Assembly (NCBI GenBank): GCA_949293185.1
Contig: CASFCQ010000008.1
Coordinates: 1 to 44,604, forward strand
Reading direction: 5' to 3'
DNA length: 44,604 bases
Source: an uncultured bacterium
GTDB lineage: Bacteria; Cyanobacteriota; Vampirovibrionia; Gastranaerophilales; Gastranaerophilaceae
Positions 32,617-40,670 of this stretch are shown here, piece after piece. Each line of letters starts with the position of its first letter. Position 1 is the first letter of the stretch. The notes below the pieces were generated by a model. The model was given only the letters and a program-made list of their open reading frames with translations, was not told the DNA's origin and made no database searches. A program made the position numbers and the translations under genes.

Positions 32617-34587
32617 TTAATAGAATTCTCCTACGCCAAATGTAAATGCACCTTTAGATGTTCCGTCAGGTACACCGGTGAGCGGATAACCCCAGTCTAT
32701 ACTTAAAGGACCAACTCCGGGAACATATACTCTGACACCGACACCTGCGGTAATTGCGTGAATAGGTCTGTTGTATATTTCATTAGTTACAGTTGAACCG
32801 TAAATCTGACCTGCATCAACAAAGGCTGCGATTCTTATGTTATCAAGAAACTTTGCATCCGTAATTCTGTCCACAAAAGGAATAGGGGTCTGGAATTCTG
32901 CAGAACCCATCATAAAGCCTGTACCTGTACCTATACCGCTCATTCTAAAACCTCTTACAGTATAAGGACCGCCTAAACGATAAGCCATAACTTCCGGAAT
33001 ATCTCCGTGAATTTTACCTCCGGCTCTAAATGCCAAAGAAACAGATGATTTTTTAGCTACAGGATAGTATTTTTTGATACCGCCGGAAAGTTTACCGAAT
33101 GTATTATCAAAACCATCCAGTGCAATTTCTTCATCAAATCTTACATTAGCAAACACACCGCTTCTCGGAAGCGTTGAATTGTCTCTTGTATCATAAATTA
33201 AACTGGGTGATAAGGACAGGAACAATCCGCCTTGCAGTTGTTTTGCACGTTCTGAGATAGGAATATTGTGTGCAGCATATAATCTTTGTATTTGGTTTGC
33301 GTCGCCTTCTTTAACGTGTACGTTTTCAAGCCCGATACCGAATGAACCCACCAAATGCGGGAAGTTAACAAATGAGCGGGAAATAGTAGATTCTATACCA
33401 AATCTTTTTTCAACCGCCAACGGTATCTGGTAGCTGGCAAAGTCACGTCCGAAAACTTTTATCATCAAAGAGTTATCTGTACCTTTTAACTTTGGCTCAA
33501 ACCAGCTTAACTCTGCCTGTAAGTTTGCTCTGTTAAGCATGGAGCTGTCTGCCATAACAACACCGGTACCGGCTAACAAGCTGAGAGAAACTCTCTGTCC
33601 TGTTCCTAAGAAGTTGTTATCCGTAAATCCGCCTGTACCAAACAAACCTGTTGCAGTATCAATACCGCCGCCGAGAGAAATTGTTCCTGTTCTTTGTTCT
33701 TCAAGATGTATTGTAACTTTGTATACTTCAGGGTTGTCTTCATCGCGTTCAATAGTTCGTTTTACGTCTTTAAACGCCTGTGTTCCGTATAAACGCATCA
33801 AATCCTGTTTAATGAGATTTTCATTATAAATAGTCCCCGGCTGCGTAAGAATATTCCTTTTTACAACAAAATCTTTTGTCTTTTTGTTGCCCTCAATCAC
33901 TATAGAACCAATTTTTCCTTCATCAATTGTTATATTTACAATTCCGTCCGGATCGTCTGTAACTGATGTAACTCTGGCAAGAATAAATCCCTGACTTGCA
34001 TAATAGTCTTGTATTTCCTGAATTGCATCGTTTATTTTGTTAATATTTTGAGGTTTGTTTGTTAACTCGTTAAGTATTTGTAAAAGATCTCCTGTTGCAA
34101 TTGAGTCATTACCGGAGATTGTAAAGTCTGTAATAGGTATATTTTCTTGTACTATAATTCTTAATTTAATATTCTTGTCATCAACTTTTATAGGGATAGC
34201 TCTCATTTTGTCGCTAAAATATCCCATTTCGTATATAGATTTAAGATTTTGTTGAACAGTTTCGACACTGTAAGGATCGCCGGGTTGTATTTTTACATGT
34301 TCTAATATTTCTTCTTTAGTTATCAGGTTGTTGCCTATGATTTCTACATCACAAAATTTTATATCAGAAGTTGTTTTTGTCTTTTCAGCTTGAAGCTGCT
34401 GTGCATCAGGCTGTATCTCATCCCATAATGTGTCTGATGACGGTGTCCGGGGAACATTTTCTTCTGTATTATTATTTTTATCACGGAATTTATTTAGAAT
34501 TCCTCCGCTATTCCCGTTTTTGCCACGTTCCCAAAATTTCCATTTTGAATTTGCGGCAAACGAAGGCGATGCCTGACCGATAAGCAT
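32617..34587 (-). CDS. bamA: Omp85/BamA-family outer-membrane assembly protein
   Basis: The protein inserts beta-barrels into the outer membrane. About three POTRA-like domains (residues ~70-310, starting at IKFCDVEIIGNNLITKEEI, DFTISGNDSIATGDLLQIL and SIVIEGNKKTKDFVVKRN) precede a 16-strand-type barrel with the lid-loop motif VRGFRMSGIG and a C-terminal strand ending in Phe-Tyr. Three POTRA is the cyanobacterial number; proteobacterial BamA has five. The only in-frame ATG (34587) lies inside the signal peptide. In-frame codons upstream extend it to KKAVIFLLTAGMLIGQ...SFA, a normal signal peptide, but the candidate start codons are AUA (34638) or AUU (34635), 6-9 nt after an AGG. The true start is probably there. 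Confidence 0.92.
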   Translation of the reverse strand: MLIGQASPSFAANSKWKFWERGKNGNSGGILNKFRDKNNNTEENVPRTPSSDTLWDEIQPDAQQLQAEKTKTTSDIKFCDVEIIGNNLITKEEILEHVKIQPGDPYSVETVQQNLKSIYEMGYFSDKMRAIPIKVDDKNIKLRIIVQENIPITDFTISGNDSIATGDLLQILNELTNKPQNINKINDAIQEIQDYYASQGFILARVTSVTDDPDGIVNITIDEGKIGSIVIEGNKKTKDFVVKRNILTQPGTIYNENLIKQDLMRLYGTQAFKDVKRTIERDEDNPEVYKVTIHLEEQRTGTISLGGGIDTATGLFGTGGFTDNNFLGTGQRVSLSLLAGTGVVMADSSMLNRANLQAELSWFEPKLKGTDNSLMIKVFGRDFASYQIPLAVEKRFGIESTISRSFVNFPHLVGSFGIGLENVHVKEGDANQIQRLYAAHNIPISERAKQLQGGLFLSLSPSLIYDTRDNSTLPRSGVFANVRFDEEIALDGFDNTFGKLSGGIKKYYPVAKKSSVSLAFRAGGKIHGDIPEVMAYRLGGPYTVRGFRMSGIGTGTGFMMGSAEFQTPIPFVDRITDAKFLDNIRIAAFVDAGQIYGSTVTNEIYNRPIHAITAGVGVRVYVPGVGPLSIDWGYPLTGVPDGTSKGAFTFGVGEFY

Positions 34588-34860
34588 GCCTGCGGTTAAT
34601 AAGAATATAACAGCTTTTTTATTAATTATAGAAATTATTATGTACCTAATTTACCTATACTTCCAATAAAAATTATACCCATAAAATAAAAAAGTACAAA
34701 ATGTAAAATTATCAGAAATATATTCTGCTTATTTATTATTTATGCGTATTTATATATCTTTTTTATTTGTTTATATCTTATAAAAATAATTTAAATGACT
34801 GATACTAATTTTCTTGATTGTTATTTATCATTATATTGTACAAAAGTGAGGTAATTTGTC

Positions 34861-36318
34861 ATGTCAATTTCAATATCAGGTGTAGGTTCTGGTTTACCTA
34901 TTAACGAGTGGATTGAGGCTTTAGTAGAGGTAGAGCAATCTAAAATAGATAATTTAACAGCCCAGCAAGATGAGTTAAATGAAAAATCCAGCACTCTTAA
35001 TACACTGAAGTCAACATACAGCTCTGTAGACAGTTCAATTATTAAGTTTACGGACTCTTTGCATGGTGCTTCTGCTGATATTTTTACAAAAACCTCTGTT
35101 ACAACATCTGATGAGGATAATAAATTTTTAACTGCGACTGCAACACAGATTGCCACTCCTGCTGTTTTAAAAATAAGCGTGCAGCAACTGGCTTCTCCTA
35201 CTGTAAGAAGAACTTACGGTCCTGAAAGTGAGGACGGCAAGCAGCTTGATTTTTCTGATTCATCTAAGACATTGGCTGATTTGGGTTATGACAAAGAAGG
35301 TACATTTACAATTAACGGTGCTACTTTTGCCGTTGATGGTGATACAACTATTGATGGACTGGTTTATCAAATTAATAACTCTGCTGATGCAGGTGTGTCA
35401 GCTCACCTTGAGGACGGTCAGATTGTTCTTGAAGGAACAAATCTCGGTGCAAAGGATATAGTGATTGAAGACGGAGAAAATTCTGATTTTGCGTCATGGA
35501 TAGGCTGGACTGATGATGACAATATGACAGTTGGTCAAAATGCTATTTTCACAATTAACGGCAAGCAGAAAGAAGCAACAACTAATAATTTAACAAGTGC
35601 GGAAACCGGTATAACCGGACTTTCTCTTGAATTAAAGGAAGTCACTGGTGATGAGGTCGTAAAAGTTAATATTAAAAGAGAATCTGATGCTGAAGGTGTG
35701 CTTGAAGCATTAAAGACATTTGTTGATGCTTTTAATAAAGCTATTAATGATACTGATACGGAAACCGACGCAGAAGGTGATTTGTACGGCGAAACAACGC
35801 TTGTGTCCATAAGAAACAGATTAAGAAATATGATAACGACAACAGTTAATCCTGACGGTGTATACAAATCTTTAGCAGATATCGGTATAACCTCCGGTGC
35901 TCCCGGCATGGATGTTGATGCTGATACAACTTCTCTTGTTATTGATGAAGAAAAGTTCTATGAAGCTTTTAAATCAAATCCTGCCGCTGTTAAAGAGCTC
36001 TTAATAGGTACTTCTGCTAATTCTGCAACAGGTGAGGAAGCAACACAAGGTATTATGCAGATGGTTCAGGAAGGGCTTGATGCTGCATTGGATACAGAAG
36101 GCGGCTATTTTACAGCAAGAAGTTCTTCTCTTTCCAGCCAAATAAGCAATTTAGCGGATAAAATTGCCGACAGAGAAGAGGACCTGGAAATTTATAGAGA
36201 ACGTATAACAAAACAGTTTAATTATATGGACCAGCAGATTGCAACAATTAACAGCCAGTATTCGCAGATGTTGTCTCAATTGCAATCAATTGGTGTGGGT
36301 ACATCATCTTCTTCATAA
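34861..36318 (+). CDS. fliD: Flagellar filament capping protein FliD
   Basis: FliD (HAP2) caps the growing filament and folds flagellin. The 485-residue protein has the N-terminal FliD signature (SISGVGSGLPINEWIEALVEVEQSKIDNL), a hook_IN-like FTINGATFAVDGDTTIDGL, and a coiled-coil C-terminus (IADREEDLEIYRERITKQF...INSQYSQMLSQL) of the type that contacts the filament. No Sec signal is present, as expected for type III export. GTGAGG lies about 10 nt before the ATG. It is a single gene; fliS and the FliT-like gene are elsewhere on the reverse strand. Confidence 0.95.
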   Translation: MSISISGVGSGLPINEWIEALVEVEQSKIDNLTAQQDELNEKSSTLNTLKSTYSSVDSSIIKFTDSLHGASADIFTKTSVTTSDEDNKFLTATATQIATPAVLKISVQQLASPTVRRTYGPESEDGKQLDFSDSSKTLADLGYDKEGTFTINGATFAVDGDTTIDGLVYQINNSADAGVSAHLEDGQIVLEGTNLGAKDIVIEDGENSDFASWIGWTDDDNMTVGQNAIFTINGKQKEATTNNLTSAETGITGLSLELKEVTGDEVVKVNIKRESDAEGVLEALKTFVDAFNKAINDTDTETDAEGDLYGETTLVSIRNRLRNMITTTVNPDGVYKSLADIGITSGAPGMDVDADTTSLVIDEEKFYEAFKSNPAAVKELLIGTSANSATGEEATQGIMQMVQEGLDAALDTEGGYFTARSSSLSSQISNLADKIADREEDLEIYRERITKQFNYMDQQIATINSQYSQMLSQLQSIGVGTSSSS

Positions 36319-36365
36319 AATATGCATGAAAATTTTGCTTAAGAAAAGCATATAACTTTTTGGAC

Positions 36366-36965
36366 TTAATTGATTTCACGCCTGCATTCTATTGCTTTTG
36401 CAAGCGTGATTTCGTCTGCATATTCAATATCAGAGCCTATTGGAATACCAAAAGCTATCCTTGTTATCTTTATATTAAAAGGTTTAAGCAGTTTTGTTAA
36501 ATACAGGCTTGTTGCTTCACCTTCGACAGAGGGATTAAGTGCAATAATAACTTCTTTTATGTCATTTTGAGCAATTCTTTGCAAAAGTTCTTTTATTCTT
36601 ATATCTTCTGCTCCGATTCCATCAATCGGTGATATAAGCCCTTGCAGTACATGGTATTTGCCTTTGTACTCATTTGTATTTTCAATTGCAATAAGATCTT
36701 TTGTTTCCGCACATACACAAATAACAGAGTTGTCCCTGTTTGTTGCAGAACAAATTTCGCAAGGATTTGTAGCAGACATATTAAAGCATATGTCGCAATA
36801 GTGAATAGTTTCTTTTGCCGTTATCATTGCACTGGCAAATTTTTCAACTTCTCCTAAAGGCATTTTTAGAAGATGAAAAGCAACCCTTTGTGCTGATTTA
36901 GGTCCGATTCCCGGTAGTTTTTGAAACTGCTCTATTAATGTTGCCAGAGGTTTTGTGTATTGCAT
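36366..36965 (-). CDS. recR: Recombination protein RecR
   Basis: RecR works with RecF and RecO to load RecA on gapped DNA. The 199-residue protein has the helix-hairpin-helix (FQKLPGIGPKSAQRVAFHLL), a zinc-finger-like CDICFN...CEIC (four Cys), and a Toprim domain (VICVCAETKDLIAIE, EVIIALNPSVEGEATSLYL) ending in the conserved ITRIAFGIPIGSDIEYAD. It overlaps ybaB by 1 nt, the usual ybaB-recR pair. Confidence 0.97.
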   Translation of the reverse strand: MQYTKPLATLIEQFQKLPGIGPKSAQRVAFHLLKMPLGEVEKFASAMITAKETIHYCDICFNMSATNPCEICSATNRDNSVICVCAETKDLIAIENTNEYKGKYHVLQGLISPIDGIGAEDIRIKELLQRIAQNDIKEVIIALNPSVEGEATSLYLTKLLKPFNIKITRIAFGIPIGSDIEYADEITLAKAIECRREIN

Positions 36966-37297
36966 TAGAATAAACCGGGAATATTGATTCCGCCTGTTAA
37001 TGACTTCATTTTTGTTTGCATTTCTTTTGTTGCTTGTTCAGTTGCATTATTAATAGCAGTAGTTATTAAGTCTTCGAGCATTTCAACAGTATCTGTATCG
37101 ACAGAATCTGGATTTTCCGGATTTAATGCAGCTTTAGACAATTTTATAGATTTAAATTTTCCTTGACCGTCACATATGACAGAAACAGCACCATTGCCTG
37201 ATTCTGAACTAAATTCTGTATTAGCAAGTTCGTTTTGTGTTTCTTGTAGTTTTTTTTGCATTTGTTGTGCTTGTTTCATCATTTGAGCGATATTCAT
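36965..37297 (-). CDS. ybaB: Nucleoid-associated protein YbaB/EbfC
   Basis: The 110-residue protein has the YbaB pattern: a Gln-rich N-terminal helix (MNIAQMMKQAQQMQKKLQ) and VSVICDGQGKFKSIKLS, ending in MKSLTGGINIPGLF. It binds DNA as a dimer; its role is in nucleoid organisation and often linked to recR. GGGAAGAGG precedes the ATG, and its stop is coupled to the recR start. Confidence 0.96.
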   Translation of the reverse strand: MNIAQMMKQAQQMQKKLQETQNELANTEFSSESGNGAVSVICDGQGKFKSIKLSKAALNPENPDSVDTDTVEMLEDLITTAINNATEQATKEMQTKMKSLTGGINIPGLF

Positions 37298-37438
37298 ATC
37301 GTTTTTCCTCTTCCCTAACTAAATATGCTGTCTATATCAATTATAATTTAAGAATTATTTTATGCAATTTTATAATTTTAAAAATTAAAATATTATTACA
37401 TATGTATATATTTTTTAATCTATGTTATGATTATTGTC

Positions 37439-38119
37439 ATGGATGAAATAACTAAAAGAAAATTAAGAGCAGTTGGTGCAATTGCAGTTTTGGTAGGCGT
37501 TGTGTTGGCTATATTTTTCGCTTTTTACCAAATAAGGGAAAAGAAAAATACTACAATGCGACTTAGAAGCTTCTATTCAGATATGCATCAGACTCTTCAG
37601 TTTTCCATGAACTTGAATTTTACGCCTGATATATGGGGATTTAAAGGCGGTTATCGCAATGCCGATATTATAAATAACTATATAGCTCAGTATATGAATG
37701 TTGAAAAAAATTGCGTAACTGAGGCAGGTGGGTGTTTTCCGGATGTTTTTTATAAAAATTTCCAAAATAAACCTACAAAAGTTAATTTATCTAAAATACC
37801 GTCTATTGTTTTAAAAAACGGTGTTGCTGTTGCTTTTGAAACAATAAGTAAATGTAAAAAAGAAGATTCGGTTTGTTCTATTGTATATGTAGACATGAAT
37901 TCAGTGTCTGAGCCAAATACATTCGGTAAAGATTTGTTTGTGTTCATGCTTTTAAACTCTAAACAAAAGCCGTTTCTTCCGTATAATATAAAAATTTCTA
38001 AAGATAAACTGGTTAATGATACAAAATTAGGCTGTAACAAAGAAGCAGAAATGCCTATGTATTGTTCCGCTTATTTGTATGATAATGAGTGGATTATGGA
38101 TAAAAATTATCCGTGGTAA
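37439..38119 (+). CDS. Pilin-like membrane-anchored protein
   Basis: The protein has a short basic N-terminus followed by a membrane anchor (AVGAIAVLVGVVLAIFFAFY, about 11-30), then a periplasmic domain with several Cys (CVTEAGGC, SKCKKEDSVC, TKLGCNKE, MYCSAY) that may form disulfides, and a C-terminal DNEWIMDKNYPW. This resembles prepilin-like proteins of Cyanobacteria/Melainabacteria, but the anchor lacks an obvious GFxxxE prepilin cleavage motif. The frame also has an ATG at 37427 four codons earlier; neither start has a clear ribosome site. It is alone between ybaB and clpP. Confidence 0.65.
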   Translation: MDEITKRKLRAVGAIAVLVGVVLAIFFAFYQIREKKNTTMRLRSFYSDMHQTLQFSMNLNFTPDIWGFKGGYRNADIINNYIAQYMNVEKNCVTEAGGCFPDVFYKNFQNKPTKVNLSKIPSIVLKNGVAVAFETISKCKKEDSVCSIVYVDMNSVSEPNTFGKDLFVFMLLNSKQKPFLPYNIKISKDKLVNDTKLGCNKEAEMPMYCSAYLYDNEWIMDKNYPW

Positions 38120-38167
38120 ATTAGTTTTAATAAAATATTTATTATCATTTCTTAAAAGGAGAAGTGC

Positions 38168-38779
38168 ATGACTGATTCTGATTATTCAAAGATTTTAAGC
38201 TATGTTCCAATGGTTATAGAGTCATCATCCAGAGGTGAAAGATCTTTTGATATTTTTTCAAGATTATTAAGAGAAAGAATTATATTTTTAGGTGAAGAGA
38301 TTGATGATGAGATGGCTAATGTAATAGTAGCCGAGTTATTGCTGCTGGATTCTGAAAATCCTGAAAAAGATATCATGCTTTATATTAACAGCCCCGGCGG
38401 TGTAATCACCGCAGGTATGGCAATTTACGATACCATGCAGAGTATCAGGGCTGATGTCAGCACAATATGTATCGGCGAGGCTGCAAGCATGGGGTCTTTC
38501 CTGTTGTCTTCAGGAACTAAAGGAAAAAGATTTTCCCTGCCAAGTTCAAGAATTATGATTCACCAGCCGTTAGGCGGAGCTCAGGGACAGGCAACAGATA
38601 TTGAAATTGAGGCAAAAGAAATATTGAGAATGAAAAATATGCTAAACGGCATACTTGCTGCTAATTGTTCTCAACCTTTGGATAAAATAAAAAAGGATAC
38701 AGAAAGAGATTATTACATGTCAGCCAAGGAAGCTGTTGAATATGGCTTAATCGACAAAGTAATAACAAGAGATGCTTAA
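38168..38779 (+). CDS. clpP: ATP-dependent Clp protease proteolytic subunit ClpP
   Basis: ClpP is the barrel-shaped serine peptidase of the ClpXP/ClpAP machines. The 203-residue protein has catalytic S107 (GEAASMGSF), H132 ([10 protein letters not shown]) and D181 by position (TERDYYMSA). The N-terminal [23 protein letters not shown] and [15 protein letters not shown] are family hallmarks. AAAAGGAG is 7 nt before the ATG. No clpX or tig follows; a strong terminator comes directly after. Confidence 0.98.
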   Translation: MTDSDYSKILSYVPMVIESSSRGERSFDIFSRLLRERIIFLGEEIDDEMANVIVAELLLLDSENPEKDIMLYINSPGGVITAGMAIYDTMQSIRADVSTICIGEAASMGSFLLSSGTKGKRFSLPSSRIMIHQPLGGAQGQATDIEIEAKEILRMKNMLNGILAANCSQPLDKIKKDTERDYYMSAKEAVEYGLIDKVITRDA

Positions 38780-38812
38780 TATTTCTTAATATTTGCAAAA
38801 AATATTTTATAT

Positions 38813-38852
38813 AAAAAGTAGTTATTTATTCAATAAAAAATAACTACTTTTT
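38813..38852 (+). terminator. Strong Rho-independent terminator after clpP
   Basis: AAAAAGTAGTTATTT (38813-38827) is the perfect reverse complement of 38838-38852, giving a 15-bp stem with a 10-nt loop. A-tract and T-tract flanks make it potentially bidirectional. It separates clpP from the 39030 gene. Confidence 0.85.
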
Positions 38853-38929
38853 ATATTATTTATATATATTGTTTTTGTAGTAAATCCTTAAAACTCAATA
38901 AATACAATGCTTTTAGCTTCTCTCTGATT

Positions 38930-38987
38930 TTGAGCAATTATAATTTTGTTTGAGCAATTTTTGTTTTCAAAATGTTTTTATATATAT
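38930..38987 (+). promoter_or_regulatory. Direct repeat TTGAGCAATT x2 and shared upstream element before the 39030 gene
   Basis: TTGAGCAATT occurs at 38930-38939 and 38950-38959, 20 nt apart (two helical turns), flanking a TATAAT at 38939-38944. AAAATGTTTTTATATATAT follows at 38969-38987, 42 nt before the GTG start. The last element recurs exactly on the opposite strand upstream of the small ORFs (40480-40498). Together these suggest a regulated promoter region. Confidence 0.4.
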
Positions 38988-39029
38988 GTAAGGTTAAATA
39001 AAGTTTGGTTATGGTAGGAGATTAAAACA

Positions 39030-39575
39030 GTGTACGCAATTTTTACAATGCGAAAGCTACAATTGACTCAGCGTATCAACAACCTTCAATACAGATTGAT
39101 GGAGTTGTCGCAAAAGCTTCAAGATTTATCTGTTTATGCAGGTAACGTAGCTGATGGGGTTATTTCACCCGGTGAGTTTATGAGCTCTCCGGCAAGCATA
39201 TTCGGCGCTAATATGAATTTCTTCAATAATAGCGTTCCGCAAGCATTATTTGAGGCATCTCAAGCTTCTCAAATATATAATGCAAATGTAATGAATATGA
39301 ATGCCGCTTCCGGTGGTCAATACGGTATGCTTATTGATCCTTCCAACCCTAATTCAATCTACGCTAACCAGTACTTTGTATTTAACTCCTTCTTTAAACA
39401 GGCTCTTGATGCTGCAGGTAAGGCTGAAGCAGCTAAGGTAAAACGTCTTGAAACTGATATTACTAACCAAAAATTGATGATAGAAACTCAGTTGAAAGCT
39501 GCAGAAACCGAACTTGATAAGGTTGAAGAACAGGAAAGCAAGAATATAGAAAGAACAGCTCCTAAATACGCATAA
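39030..39575 (+). CDS. Unknown helical protein, GTG start (181 aa)
   Basis: The gene starts at GTG (39030): AGGAG lies 9 nt upstream, whereas the later ATG at 39048 is too far from it. The protein has an N-terminal coiled-coil-like helix (RINNLQYRLMELSQKLQDLS), a central Asn/Ala/Ser/Met-rich region (FGANMNFFNNSVPQ) and a C-terminal charged helix (KVKRLETDITNQKLMIETQL). There is no Sec signal or membrane span. The helix - Asn/Ser-rich centre - helix layout recalls proteins exported by type III-like or other signal-less routes, which is only a guess. It ends before a strong terminator. Confidence 0.72.
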   Translation: MYAIFTMRKLQLTQRINNLQYRLMELSQKLQDLSVYAGNVADGVISPGEFMSSPASIFGANMNFFNNSVPQALFEASQASQIYNANVMNMNAASGGQYGMLIDPSNPNSIYANQYFVFNSFFKQALDAAGKAEAAKVKRLETDITNQKLMIETQLKAAETELDKVEEQESKNIERTAPKYA

Positions 39576-39620
39576 TAAGTAAGTTCATATAATTCCTCGC
39601 GTGTGTAAAGTGAATGATAT

Positions 39621-39650
39621 AAAAAACCTGATATTACTATCAGGTTTTTT
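39621..39650 (+). terminator. Rho-independent terminator after the 39030 gene
   Basis: AAAAAACCTGATA (39621-39633) pairs perfectly with TATCAGGTTTTTT (39638-39650) around a TTAC loop, giving a 13-bp stem ending in a T-run. It is potentially bidirectional. Confidence 0.9.
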
Positions 39651-39741
39651 TATTTTTAAATTTGATTAATTATCTGAAAAGGTATAAAATAATTAAGCAT
39701 ACTAATGGTATTTTTACCAATTTATAACAAGGAGAAATTTA

Positions 39742-40005
39742 ATGTATCAAGACGAAAAACTCATCTGTGAGGATTGCGGTGCAGAATTTGTATTTACAGC
39801 AGGTGAGCAGGAATTTTATGCTGAAAAAGGATTGGTAAATAAACCAAAACGTTGTCCTGAATGCAGAAAAAAAAGAAGACAAAATAACAGAAAAAAGATG
39901 TATGATGTAGTCTGTGCAAAGTGCGGTGCTCATACTCAGGTGCCTTTTAAACCAATCTTAGGCAAAGAAGTCTATTGCAAGGAATGTTATAAATCGATGA
40001 ATTAA
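39742..40005 (+). CDS. Small zinc-ribbon protein (87 aa)
   Basis: The protein has two CxxC pairs: CEDC (residues ~9-12) with CPEC, separated by AEFVFTAGEQEFY and a KPKRC linker, then CAKC with CKECYKSMN. The fold matches small bacterial zinc-ribbon proteins often annotated as "zinc-ribbon domain protein"; their role is not established. The middle is basic (KKRRQNNRKK), consistent with nucleic-acid binding. AAGGAG precedes the ATG, and a strong terminator follows. Confidence 0.85.
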   Translation: MYQDEKLICEDCGAEFVFTAGEQEFYAEKGLVNKPKRCPECRKKRRQNNRKKMYDVVCAKCGAHTQVPFKPILGKEVYCKECYKSMN

Positions 40006-40033
40006 ACTAAAGCACCCTGTCGGGTGCTTTAGT
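40006..40033 (+). terminator. Rho-independent terminator after the zinc-ribbon gene
   Basis: ACTAAAGCACCC (40006-40017) and GGGTGCTTTAGT (40022-40033) form a perfect 12-bp stem with a TGTC loop, followed by ATTTCTCTTT. It is partly symmetric and may also stop transcription from the small ORFs on the other strand. Confidence 0.9.
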
Positions 40034-40060
40034 ATTTCTCTTTATTTCTTTTGCTTATTA

Positions 40061-40213
40061 TTACTTGTTGTAGCCAGATAATACAGACGGATAATTTCCG
40101 TAGTTAGTTGTTTGAGCAAGTGTATTTATTGATGTATAAAAGTTAGCCATGCTCATTAGCAGTATGGCAATCAGAGCATATTTGGCTATTTTAATTTCAG
40201 TAATTTCTGTCAT
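40061..40213 (-). CDS. Small membrane peptide (50 aa)
   Basis: On the reverse strand an ATG at 40213, with GGGGTGG about 4-5 nt upstream, opens a 50-residue frame: MTEITEIKIAKYALIAILLM begins it, and the hydrophobic segment (about 11-25) reads as one membrane span. The C-terminus is Thr/Asn/Tyr-rich (QTTNYGNYPSVLSGYNK). It follows the 53-aa small ORF by 54 nt. A good ribosome site and the pairing with a second small ORF support it. No family is recognised. Confidence 0.5.
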   Translation of the reverse strand: MTEITEIKIAKYALIAILLMSMANFYTSINTLAQTTNYGNYPSVLSGYNK

Positions 40214-40267
40214 TTCCACCCCGATAGAATAGTAGTCGTCCAGTTCTCCGTATGATTATAACTTTGC

Positions 40268-40429
40268 CTATGCCATAGCTGAGAATGAACCGCCTACATT
40301 GTTTGCAAGTGAGCCGGCTGTTTCTACAGAACCGAATGCAAGTGAGCCTGCAGTTTCCACTTGTTTTTGTTCAACTCTTTCAGGTTGTTTGTAAGGTGTG
40401 AATAGATTTCCGATTGCTGATACGTTCAT
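40268..40429 (-). CDS. Small Ala/Gly/Ser-rich peptide (53 aa) with an internal duplication
   Basis: On the reverse strand an ATG at 40429 has a strong AGGAG 7 nt upstream. The 53-residue product starts with MNVSAIGNLFTPYKQ, has a charged linker (PERVEQKQ) and then a duplicated VETAGSLA...SVETAGSLA followed by NNVGGSFSAMA. The layout (N-terminal part, charged hinge, small-residue C-terminal part) is bacteriocin- or spacer-like but not diagnostic. It precedes the 50-aa membrane peptide in the same direction. The upstream 40480-40498 element is shared with the 39030 gene. Confidence 0.55.
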   Translation of the reverse strand: MNVSAIGNLFTPYKQPERVEQKQVETAGSLAFGSVETAGSLANNVGGSFSAMA

Positions 40430-40479
40430 AATTTACTCCTTCTTCAAATTTACTCTGAAATATTTTTTATATACCTCGT

Positions 40480-40498
40480 ATATATATAAAAACATTTT
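40480..40498 (-). promoter_or_regulatory. Upstream element shared with the 39030 gene
   Basis: The reverse strand carries AAAATGTTTTTATATATAT, identical over 19 nt to 38969-38987, here 50 nt before the ATG at 40429. The match is AT-rich, so chance is not excluded, but the position relative to the two start codons is similar (42 and 50 nt). Confidence 0.35.
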
Positions 40499-40609
40499 TA
40501 TTTTTCTAAATTCATTTTTATATTTTTTCATTACATTTCTTAACAATTGAAACTTTTTAAACATATTAAAGTCTGAATTTATGAAAAGTTAAGAAATAAT
40601 TAAATTTCC

Positions 40610-40637
40610 TTGAGTAAATGCCTTGATAATTTATAAT
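40610..40637 (+). promoter_or_regulatory. Sigma-70-like promoter of grpE-dnaJ
   Basis: TTGAGT (40610-40615) and a perfect TATAAT (40632-40637) are separated by 16 nt, giving a leader of about 27 nt to the grpE ATG. No CIRCE (TTAGCACTC-N9-GAGTGCTAA) was seen, so HrcA control is not supported. Confidence 0.55.
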
Positions 40638-40670
40638 TAATATATTGAAATTTAATAAAGGGTTTTTATT

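Noticed and set aside
34641-34860. Possible non-coding RNA between bamA and fliD
   Set aside because: The segment is AT-rich and unstructured by eye; it is explained as the divergent promoter region.
36319-36365. Possible terminator between fliD and recR (TGCTT-AAGAA-AAGCA)
   Set aside because: Only a 5-bp stem with no clean T-run; not convincing as a terminator.
40440-40670. CIRCE or other heat-shock operator upstream of grpE
   Set aside because: No TTAGCACTC-N9-GAGTGCTAA or close variant is present.
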